14,289 nucleotides of DNA from Cytidiella melzeri (taxonomy: Eukaryota > Basidiomycota > Agaricomycetes > Polyporales > Irpicaceae), in NCBI GenBank assembly GCA_022592445.1, contig JABYQR010000642.1:1-14289 (forward strand). Reading direction: 5' to 3'. Positions 1 through 5,528 of the stretch are shown in pieces. Position 1 is the first letter of the stretch. Every line of letters starts with the position of its first letter. The position numbers were made by a program, and so were the translations under genes. Below the pieces are notes generated by a model. It searched no databases. It saw only the letters and a program-made list of their open reading frames with translations, and was not told where the DNA came from.

Positions 1-1757
1 TTGGCAACAGTCAGTACGATAGTTGGTACGGAGTGGACATTGAAAAGTAAGTCTTGATACGGCGTACAGTGTATAGTCACGCCACTATCAAGAATATGTA
101 TCGACTCGTCTGTTGACAAAGTTGCATACAGTGGAAGTAGAGTAGGAAGAGTGGTAGTAGTAGGCAAAGTACTTACGTGCATAGTGACGTCGGACTCAGA
201 GAGAGCCGACACCCACGCGCTCTGGTTGCAACGAGGAGTAGAGGTCGACGGACCAGCGACGGTGGGAGTAGTGACGACAGCGGTGGCAGTGGCAGCTTTG
301 CAGTTAGCACCAGCAGCAACGGACTTCCGGTTGATACCCTTCCTCTTCATCGCCTCCTTAGACTTCTCTGTCCAGGGCAAAGGGCAAGTAGGCGTCGTGT
401 GGCCTGTCTCGTTGCAGTTGTAACACTTCATCTTCGAAGTGTCACGAATGGACTTCTCCTTAGAGTAAGGAGCGGCGGCCGCACGAGCGGAGGAAGTGGC
501 TTTCGCCGGACGTTCGACACGTTTGTCGACTGCTGGCGACGCGGCGGATGAACCACCAGCGAGCCTATCGCGAGGGACAAGGGTTGACGAACCCTTGGAC
601 CAAGAGCGGTCGAGTGGATGAGCGAGTCGCCAGCTATGGAAGTCGCGGCGAAGCTCGACACTGAGCGAGATGGGGTTGTAGTCATACTTCTCGCCTGCAG
701 GAGTACGAGAACGCACGCCAGCCTCGTAGCTAGCGCGAGTATGCGCATAGGCGGGGGGAATGATGCCGACGAGGGCGGAGTAGAAGATGTGTTGAGGAAA
801 TTCGATACCCTTAGACAAAATCTTCGAGTAGAGGTTGTGCGCGTCGTCAAGTAGTTTGTCCATTTCGTGGACAGGACGGCGGAGGGAGAAGAGTTGGAAA
901 ATTTTGTTCGTGTCCGACATAGTAGAGGTCGGTTCGAAACATTTGGAGAGTTTCTCCATGAGTCTGTGAGGTGCGGTCTCGTTGAGATAGTTCGCCATCA
1001 CCGAGTCTGCGATGTGTCCAGCCAGGACATTGAAGACGGCCCGTTGGACCTCTTGAGGAATGGTCAGACCACCCCTGTAGCTGTAGAAATCGACAATAGT
1101 CGACATCGCAGTATCGACGCGGAATTTCCACATCAGCCAGGTATCAGGACCTGTGAGTTTGCCAACGTCTGCGAAGGCTTTGTGGACGTCGCTAAGCGAC
1201 ATAGTATACTCCACGTCGTGCTTTGGAGGCACAGAAAGGAGGGAGGACACTGCTCGCGCAGAGTCAGTGGGGCCAGATGGCGAGGGGGACGGCACACGAC
1301 GGGCTCTGTGCAGTTTGCCCCTTCGCCTTTCGTGCGCCTCGTTGTCGTCCATAGGATCGTCGCTATCGTCTGACGATGGCTTAGTGGTGTGACGGTGAGC
1401 AAAGTCGTCGCGGAGAGTGTCGAATGGAGTGCGACGGCAATCAGAAGGGGGTGCTGAGACTCGTCGTGATGCCGTGTTGCGGGCAGTGGGATGGTCGGCG
1501 ACAGCTGAGATGGTAGGGACGTTGTCGGAAGGTGCAGCAGAAGGTGCAGGACCTGGGGTACCAGCGCGGGAAGCTGAAGACATTGTGAGTTGTTGAGGAG
1601 GAGGAATAGGAGCAGGAGGAGGAGTAGGGGTAGGAGTGAAGACTGGGGTACGTCTCCTGCGAGTGGTACGAGGGATAGTGCCTCGAAGAAAGTCGGTTTG
1701 TTTCCGTTCGCGCGTAGAACGACAAGGTTGAGACTGATCAGTGGGATCAGAGCTCAT
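1..1757 (-). CDS. copia-type Gag-protease polyprotein of element A (3' end outside window)
   Basis: Structural Gag fused to the aspartic protease that processes it; it would form the cytoplasmic virus-like particle. The ATG at 1757 is the first after the PBS uORF, and no upstream in-frame ATG exists. I translated 585 codons with no stop. Residues 1-150 are Pro/Thr/Ser/Arg-rich and probably disordered. About residues 190-380 resemble the copia-type Gag core (gag-polypeptide/UBN2-like), with KLTGPDTWLMWKFRV near residue 200. A CCHC zinc knuckle (CYNCNETGHTTPTC, C-x2-C-x4-H-x4-C) lies at 445-458. The protease active-site motif ILDSGVTIHCTP has its Asp at residue 557. Gag and protease share one frame, so no frameshift is needed, unlike element B. 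It is markedly more GC-rich than B. Integrase, RT and RNase H must lie to the left. The ORF was easy to miss because it has no stop inside the window. Confidence 0.85.
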   Translation of the reverse strand, partial: MSSDPTDQSQPCRSTRERKQTDFLRGTIPRTTRRRRTPVFTPTPTPPPAPIPPPQQLTMSSASRAGTPGPAPSAAPSDNVPTISAVADHPTARNTASRRVSAPPSDCRRTPFDTLRDDFAHRHTTKPSSDDSDDPMDDNEAHERRRGKLHRARRVPSPSPSGPTDSARAVSSLLSVPPKHDVEYTMSLSDVHKAFADVGKLTGPDTWLMWKFRVDTAMSTIVDFYSYRGGLTIPQEVQRAVFNVLAGHIADSVMANYLNETAPHRLMEKLSKCFEPTSTMSDTNKIFQLFSLRRPVHEMDKLLDDAHNLYSKILSKGIEFPQHIFYSALVGIIPPAYAHTRASYEAGVRSRTPAGEKYDYNPISLSVELRRDFHSWRLAHPLDRSWSKGSSTLVPRDRLAGGSSAASPAVDKRVERPAKATSSARAAAAPYSKEKSIRDTSKMKCYNCNETGHTTPTCPLPWTEKSKEAMKRKGINRKSVAAGANCKAATATAVVTTPTVAGPSTSTPRCNQSAWVSALSESDVTMHVSTLPTTTTLPTLLPLYATLSTDESIHILDSGVTIHCTPYQDLLFNVHSVPTIVLTVA

Positions 1758-1806
1758 CAACTGTTGGATAGTGAGTGCAGAGGGTAGTATGAGTGAGGTA
1801 GTGAGC

Positions 1807-1825
1807 TTATCCGGGGCTCATAACC
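1807..1825 (-). promoter_or_regulatory. PBS of element A, complementary to the initiator-tRNA anticodon arm, with a 4-codon uORF
   Basis: Directly inside the LTR, the plus strand reads ccggggctcataacc (1811-1825), which has the form of an initiator tRNA-Met anticodon stem-loop with anticodon CAT. The element RNA is therefore complementary to the middle of tRNA-iMet. This matches the half-tRNA priming known for Drosophila copia rather than priming from the tRNA 3' end. The complement of the anticodon is an AUG (1821-1819), which opens ATG AGC CCC GGA TAA, a 4-codon uORF ending at 1807. No other ATG lies between here and the gag start at 1757. Confidence 0.75.
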
Positions 1826-1996
1826 TGTTAGAAGGCTATGCAAGTAGAGGAAAGTGTTGAGAGAGAAAGACTGAGAGAGATCACACAGTGGGAGTTGGGG
1901 ATCAAAAGTGTGTAGAGTTGCATTGATCAGAGTAAGTCTTATATACGGTAACTACGGCGCTCGTACGTTAAGCATTTAATTTAATATAGTCGAACA
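1826..1996 (-). repeat. 5' LTR of element A (171 bp)
   Basis: In element sense it starts TGTTCGACTATATTAAATT and ends CATAGCCTTCTAACA, giving TGTT...AACA inverted ends. The 3' end abuts the PBS at 1825. The 5' end falls exactly where the coding sequence of a foreign gag start (1997-2049) breaks off. A TATA-like box, gtatataag, lies at 1946-1938, leaving roughly 85 bp of R-U5 before the PBS. It is much shorter than the LTRs of D and B (523 and 512 bp), so A is a different family. The second LTR is outside the window, so the boundaries rest on ends, PBS and target interruption. Confidence 0.75.
1938..1946 (-). promoter_or_regulatory. TATA box in LTR A
   Basis: gtatataag in element sense, about 50 bp from the LTR 5' end. 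U3 is thus very short. Transcription would start some 25-35 bp downstream and read into gag-protease. Confidence 0.5.
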
Positions 1997-2049
1997 TTAA
2001 GAACTGGTTTGTCATCCTTAGCTAGCTTCTGGATTTCGTCGGAACTCAT
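1997..2049 (-). pseudogene. Start of element D gag, cut by insertion of element A
   Basis: ATG at 2049 followed by 17 intact codons (SSDEIQKLAKDDKPVL after the Met), then broken in codon 18 by the TGTT end of LTR A. It resembles the N-terminus of copia-type Gag proteins, in which a charged stretch precedes the 'G-x-NY-x-x-W' region; element B gag reaches its VFDGSNYKKW at the matching place. The ATG overlaps the ORF0 stop as ATGA (ATG 2049-2047, TGA 2048-2046). The rest of this gag should continue beyond element A, outside the window. Confidence 0.6.
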
Positions 2050-2645
2050 GGTAAGAAGAAGTATACAATATCAAACTCCTCTCTGTGACATCTACTATAG
2101 TATTTGTTGATCAACAGGGGTATTTCTGGTAGAAGCGGTTCAAGAGTGGTGTCCTCAACGTCACTATCTCTGTCTAGAAGATGTTCTACTTCAGAATCAG
2201 ATTCTGATGCAGATTCGAGCGTATCTGGTATGTCTACCTTTGATCGACGTGGCAGAGATTCGATTAACGTAGCCGCTGATGAAACTGCAACTGCTGTGAT
2301 CGCGGATATAGATTCTTCTTCTCCGGTGTGAGGTTCCGGAGATGGTGAGGATGGAGTTGAAGTGTTGTCAACAATAAGATCCCAATCAAGATGCGGTTCT
2401 TCTCCGATATTCTCTGGATTGATTTCACCGAGCTGTTCGTCGTTAGGAACAATATATCGTCCTTCAGAGTATACAGCAACTGGATCGGTGTCTTCAAAGT
2501 AATCAGCTCTGTCTTGTCCAAATAGACGATATGGACAAGGTTGAGTGACACAAGACGAGAGATATCGTTCAGAGAAGGCAAAAGATGTGTCGCACTTGTT
2601 TGTGGTATCGAAGAAGTGATATTGTTGTTTACAACGCGGTGCCAG
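2046..2645 (-). CDS. ORF0 of element D: methionine-free protein upstream of gag, likely CUG start
   Basis: Function unknown. The frame is open from 2657 to the TGA at 2048-2046 and has no Met in 203 codons. I place the start at the CTG at 2645 (A at -3, G at +4), giving about 199 aa; the matching codon in element B has the same context. Residues 1-90 hold four Cys shared with B (C5, C18, C32, C37), the block CVTQPCPYR (32-40), GRYIVP, and PHLD (84-87). The middle is Ser/Pro-rich; residues 145-170 are acidic and Ser-rich (SESDSEVEHLLDRDSDVED); the tail is hydrophobic and aromatic. The Cys pattern could bind zinc, but no family is recognised. Protein-level similarity to the B copy in this frame only is the main evidence that it is translated. 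The stop overlaps the gag ATG, linking the two translationally. Confidence 0.65.
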   Translation of the reverse strand: MAPRCKQQYHFFDTTNKCDTSFAFSERYLSSCVTQPCPYRLFGQDRADYFEDTDPVAVYSEGRYIVPNDEQLGEINPENIGEEPHLDWDLIVDNTSTPSSPSPEPHTGEEESISAITAVAVSSAATLIESLPRRSKVDIPDTLESASESDSEVEHLLDRDSDVEDTTLEPLLPEIPLLINKYYSRCHREEFDIVYFFLP

Positions 2646-2661
2646 ATTTTTACAAGTTTAT

Positions 2662-2690
2662 CTACAGGAAACATAAGACGCGTTACTAAC
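2662..2690 (-). promoter_or_regulatory. Predicted 3' splice site just upstream of ORF0 (element D)
   Basis: In element sense: a branch-like TTAGTAACG, then gcgtcttatgtttcctgtag ending with TAG at 2664-2662. Exon sequence would begin at 2661, 17 nt before the proposed CUG. Sense ATGs occur upstream (for example at 2674) but nearly vanish downstream of this site. A similar site occupies the same position in element B (14217). No RNA evidence is available. Confidence 0.55.
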
Positions 2691-2849
2691 GATTTGACAA
2701 GACAGCAGAGACGAAGGAAAGGTGGTACAAAAGTACCACAAGTACAACTACAGAAACTTGTTGAAAGTGACCGTGTACAAATGTACAAATACACATCACA
2801 ATATTTTAGATGTTACATGTGCGGAATTGCTCAAGTTTCATTCGCCCGT

Positions 2850-2984
2850 TTACTCGCTATTTCTAGCTACCATCCTGTCCAACATCTGGAGAAGCTCATT
2901 CTCCTCAGTCGGCTGCTCGACAATCTGTCCTTCCTCAGCTGGCTGTGACCAGTCACGAATTTGATCCTTGACCTCTTCGGACAT
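2850..2984 (-). CDS. Small acidic ORF overlapping the end of the 416-codon ORF (element D)
   Basis: Unrecognised 44-aa product beginning MSEEVKDQIRDW, rich in Glu and Gln, with a C-terminal amphipathic stretch (NELLQMLDRMVARN) that could form a helix. Its ATG at 2984 lies 32 nt inside the preceding ORF, in the +1 frame relative to it, and its own frame is open back to 3134. It may be a separate product reached by reinitiation or leaky scanning, or the true C-terminus of the preceding protein reached by a +1 shift. The composition looks coding, but a chance ORF of this size cannot be excluded. Confidence 0.4.
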   Translation of the reverse strand: MSEEVKDQIRDWSQPAEEGQIVEQPTEENELLQMLDRMVARNSE

Positions 2985-4203
2985 TGTGGTTCTGCTTGAG
3001 GCGCCAGGCAATGATTTGAACAAGCTTTCGCTCGCTGAACTTGTCGTTGCCTTGGACGACCTGCATAGCAGTGTGGAAGTCATCGTGTCGGAGCTGGAAT
3101 GGCTCCCATTCCCCATCCGTGCGATACCAGACAAAACCGTGTCGCATCATAATTGCAACACAAGCTGACGCTGCAATGAATTTGTACGACTCGATTTGTT
3201 CTTCTTCAAGCGCAAAGAACAGGCGACAGCCTCCTCCTTCAATGTTCGACTTGAGCACCACACCATTGTCCGTGATGAAAGACATGGCATCCATGATGTG
3301 TGGCTCGGCGTCGGTGAACTTGCTATCCCAGATCTTGTCGGCGACGTCCTGTGCGTTTTGCAACGCAGTCCCGGTTAATTCGTCCCACTCGAAGCAGTAT
3401 GAGCTTGCATCATGAAGCTCAGTGGTTGGAGCGACAGGGCGCTCTTCCCCAAAGAACTCCTCAATGGTTTCGACGGGCTCGTTGACGGTAGTGGTGCTCG
3501 AGGTGACTGGTGACGGCAGAACCATAGGGACATCTTGTTCAACGTTAACGGGTACGGCAGGAGTGCGTGGGCGAGGTGGTTGACGAGGAAGTGGAGACTG
3601 GCTCTGTTCGCTGCGACAGGCGGCACGGGCTTGCTCCAGTTCAAATTGAACTTGTCCGCGGTGGATTGTGCGGAAACCTCGTCCACAAGGTGCAGTCAGC
3701 TGCCTTTGGGGCTGAGAGGTGGTCTGGCGGCGTTGCTGCTCGTCGTAGAGCTCGGCGAGACGAGAAGTATTGTCCCCCCTTCGACGCATGTCTGCGTGAA
3801 CGGAGGTGCGGATGTTGTTAATGATACGGTTCATCGCTTCCTGTGGACGCGGACGTGGGCGAAGGGATTCGCGGTCGAAGGTGGCAGGAGGGGCGCGACG
3901 ATTGTTAGACCGTGCGCTTTGCAAATTTCCCCCCTCTCAATCAGCGCGGCGAGCTTCTCTAGCCTCGGTATTCCATTGATGGTTCGGGATGGTACTGAGA
4001 AAGAATGTGTGATGGTGATGGTCCGTTGTAGATTCTACACGATCGTAATTGAACCTTAGCTGGTTCGGTTTGATTTGTTGAATTTGCAGAGTGTTACCTT
4101 CGGCCAGGCGAACTCGCTCAGTACGTCTTTCCAAAAACTGTTCCCAGTTCCTGGAACGCTGTTCAGCCCTTTCAAAGATAGCATTGGTACGGCGGGCGGG
4201 CAT
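2953..4203 (-). CDS. Unrecognised ~416-codon protein with one in-frame TGA (element D interior)
   Basis: I do not recognise the family. The frame starts at ATG 4203 and reads 88 residues to a TGA at 3939-3937. It then continues in the same frame through EGGN and another 323 residues to TGA 2955-2953. So this is one gene with a single nonsense codon, or with a short intron covering it, not two genes. The N-terminus is highly charged (AEQRSRNWEQFLERRTERVR, a likely helix). The middle (~95-230) is Arg/Pro/Gln-rich and low-complexity. The last ~160 residues look folded, with FEWDEL, GFVWYRTDGEWEPFQLRHDD and a basic end. No zinc knuckle, protease or RT motif is present. Its ATG follows the stop of the upstream 91-codon ORF by two bases. 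It could be a gene captured by the element or an element-specific protein. Confidence 0.5.
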
Positions 4204-4205
4204 GT

Positions 4206-4481
4206 TTAGAATTTGTGGGTGAAACGGAATGCGGGTCGAAGTGCTCGTCGGTTGTTGGTGTCAATCCAGAAAATAATTCTCGGAAGTGTGCGAGGAATTT
4301 CTGTGAAAGGAATAAACTGTGAGAAAAACTCTTGCACAAGAGATTCTTCACAAAAATTATCCCCAAATTCGACTTCAACCAAACGATAAGCAATGGTGAA
4401 ACAAATAGAGCGCGTGTAACTGATATGCGAATGTGCAGGAGACAAAATCTCCGTGAAACCAAAAGTAACAAAGTTCGACAT
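4206..4481 (-). CDS. Unrecognised 91-codon ORF ending two bases before the next ATG (element D interior)
   Basis: ATG at 4481, TAA at 4208-4206, product 91 aa, rich in Phe/Ile/Thr (MSNFVTFGF... ending RFTHKF). No family, signal peptide or clear membrane span is recognised. Its stop is separated by 'ac' from the ATG of the 416-codon ORF (TAAacATG), an arrangement suited to reinitiation. An alternative frame (4513-4172) is also open over the same DNA, so coding status is uncertain. Composition and the tight junction favour this frame. Confidence 0.35.
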   Translation of the reverse strand: MSNFVTFGFTEILSPAHSHISYTRSICFTIAYRLVEVEFGDNFCEESLVQEFFSQFIPFTEIPRTLPRIIFWIDTNNRRALRPAFRFTHKF

Positions 4482-4990
4482 AAGCCTCTACTAAATTCTA
4501 CAAAAACCGACAAATTGGGAATGCCAAGGGTGTTAACTGTGCGTCGTACACAGCTCCCTTTTAGTCCCCTGAGTCACGAGCTCAAGGTGACGCCTACTTT
4601 CCCTCCTTTCACCGCTTTTCACAGCCTCCAAATTGTCTAACACAAAAGACCCTTTCGATCACCTCTGGACGCCACCTTATTGGGCTTTGTCCGAGTAGGT
4701 GCATGATTCTGATAGTGAATCACAAGCCAAGAACACTTGTGAGGTGTAGGCTACTGATTGGATGTGACTGTGCGCGTGTTCCAGGGGTAAGAAAGCAGGG
4801 ACAATTCTGTAGAAAATAGTTATGGGACAAATGGGTGAGGAGAGGCGAGGCTTAGTCTACTACAACTGGGTCTTCTACTACAAAGTGGCCTACAATGTGT
4901 AGAAAGAAATGTTACTCACGAAGTAACAGTTGTGTAGTGTCGAGCTTGAGGATGGTTTCAGAGTAGAGGAGTGGTAAGAAGAGTTAGAAA
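4482..4990 (-). other. 5' leader of element D with a 5' splice consensus (GTGAGT)
   Basis: About 500 bases between PBS and first ORF with no convincing gene. In element sense a perfect fungal donor, GTGAGT, lies at 4919-4914, about 70 nt after the PBS. The nearest acceptor (cattgtag at 4890) would give only a 30-nt intron, so a distant acceptor such as 2662 is more plausible (intron about 2.26 kb, containing the three unknown ORFs). Only one sense ATG appears between the donor and 4482 (near 4702, opening a ~31-codon ORF). Part of this stretch could be unrelated inserted DNA. Confidence 0.4.
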
Positions 4991-5005
4991 CCGGGGATCA
5001 TAACC
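4984..5005 (-). promoter_or_regulatory. PBS of element D, initiator-tRNA anticodon type, with a 5-codon uORF
   Basis: The plus strand ccggggatcataacc (4991-5005) directly abuts the LTR end and differs at a single base from the PBS of element A (1811-1825). Again the complement of the CAT anticodon gives an AUG (5001-4999), reading ATG ATC CCC GGT TTC TAA and ending at 4984. No other sense ATG exists between the predicted transcription start (~5070) and the donor at 4919. Confidence 0.7.
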
Positions 5006-5528
5006 TGTTTGAAAGTTACGAGTATAGGGGATGACTAGGAGAGCCAACTAACTCTGGGAGTAAGTGTCTTGTTATTTCTCTGCTCTCTAGGAGCGGTATA
5101 TATACATGTCTGTAACTAGATTACTAATGCTACAGTAATGTCATATGAGTAAGGATTGGTAAGGATTGGTAATCCTATGAGTAATGATTGGTAATGCACA
5201 GTCCTGCTTGCTAATACTACTGAATAGAGAATGTAAGCGATGACTGAGCATCCTACATAACTGAATGGTGCTGACTGAGCCTTTAGTAAGCTCAATACAT
5301 TTGGTATATGAAATATGAGTCATGCAGAAGCCTCATGGTACTTCTGCTATTCAGTCATGGAAACTACTGGAACACAATGCCATATGGTGCAAGTATCGCA
5401 TCGTGTGTGACCATAAGGATGGTGGAATCACATGCTATGTACTATCTAATCTTATCTATCTACACATCTATTCTACATTGTCCATAGATCTGATGTCTGA
5501 TAATCAGCAATACAATCTCGCTTTGACA
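5006..5528 (-). repeat. 5' LTR of element D (about 523 bp)
   Basis: The 3' end ...TTTCAAACA abuts the PBS at 5005. The 5' end is placed at TGTCAAAGC (5528), where GC-rich gene-like sequence changes to AT-rich sequence; this outer boundary is tentative. It shares with the LTR of element B an identical 16-mer around the TATA box (5099-5114 and 8699-8714) and a 10-mer atgtaagcga in the same relative order (5231-5240 and 8722-8731), and is nearly the same length (523 vs 512 bp). Thus D and B are one family. It also contains a 7-bp-arm inverted repeat at 5324-5347. Confidence 0.65.
5097..5191 (-). promoter_or_regulatory. LTR D core promoter: TATA box with three CCAAT boxes upstream
   Basis: TATATATA at 5104-5097 in element sense. 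CCAAT occurs at 5159-5155, 5169-5165 and 5191-5187, i.e. about 50-90 bp upstream of TATA in the element direction, two of them within a tandem 10-bp repeat (aaggattggt on the plus strand, 5151-5170). The spacing is typical of HAP/NF-Y-driven promoters. Confidence 0.5.

Larger units (their letters stand above)
1..1996 (-). mobile_element. Ty1/copia-type LTR retrotransposon A, 5' part (continues past left edge)
   Basis: Seen in order on the minus strand: a 171-bp LTR with TGTT/AACA ends, a PBS directly after it, a short leader, and one uninterrupted gag-protease frame reaching the window edge. The element is inserted in the gag of another copia element (1997-2049 is the host fragment), so it is younger than that element. 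The frame has no stop or frameshift over 585 codons, which suggests recent activity. The flank next to the LTR is ttaag (1997-2001); if the insertion made the usual 5-bp target duplication, the same five bases should follow its other LTR, outside the window. Confidence 0.85.
1997..5528 (-). mobile_element. Ty1/copia-type element D, 5' part, interrupted by element A
   Basis: On the minus strand: LTR (5006-5528), PBS (4991-5005), leader with a 5' splice consensus, ORFs at 4481-4206, 4203-2953 and 2984-2850, a 3' splice site at 2662, the Met-free ORF0, and the first 17 codons of gag, where element A is inserted. I join these parts because all run in one direction, because ORF0 and the LTR of D both have homologous counterparts in element B, and because B likewise has no LTR within 650 bp upstream of its gag. 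That the middle ORFs belong to the element, rather than being a separate insertion, is inference. Confidence 0.6.

Noticed and set aside
428..1402. Several 80-140 codon ORFs on both strands within 150-1725
   Set aside because: They are shadows of the single 585-codon gag-protease frame of element A, which has no stop inside the window.
1811..1830. Possible tRNA gene at the anticodon-arm-like sequences (also 4991-5005)
   Set aside because: Only the anticodon arm is matched; no acceptor, D or T arm is present. Position next to LTR ends identifies them as primer-binding sites.
2264..2794. 176-aa minus-strand ORF starting MYLYICT
   Set aside because: It crosses the predicted acceptor and overlaps ORF0 in another frame; the similarity to element B is in the ORF0 frame, not this one.
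2541..2948. 135-aa plus-strand ORF
   Set aside because: It lies antisense to ORF0 and the predicted intron and has no recognisable domain; conservation is in the minus frame.
4172..4513. 113-aa minus-strand ORF overlapping the 91-codon ORF
   Set aside because: Leu/Phe-rich, overlaps the next gene's start out of frame, and its stop has no relation to the following ATG. The other frame is preferred, though neither is certain.
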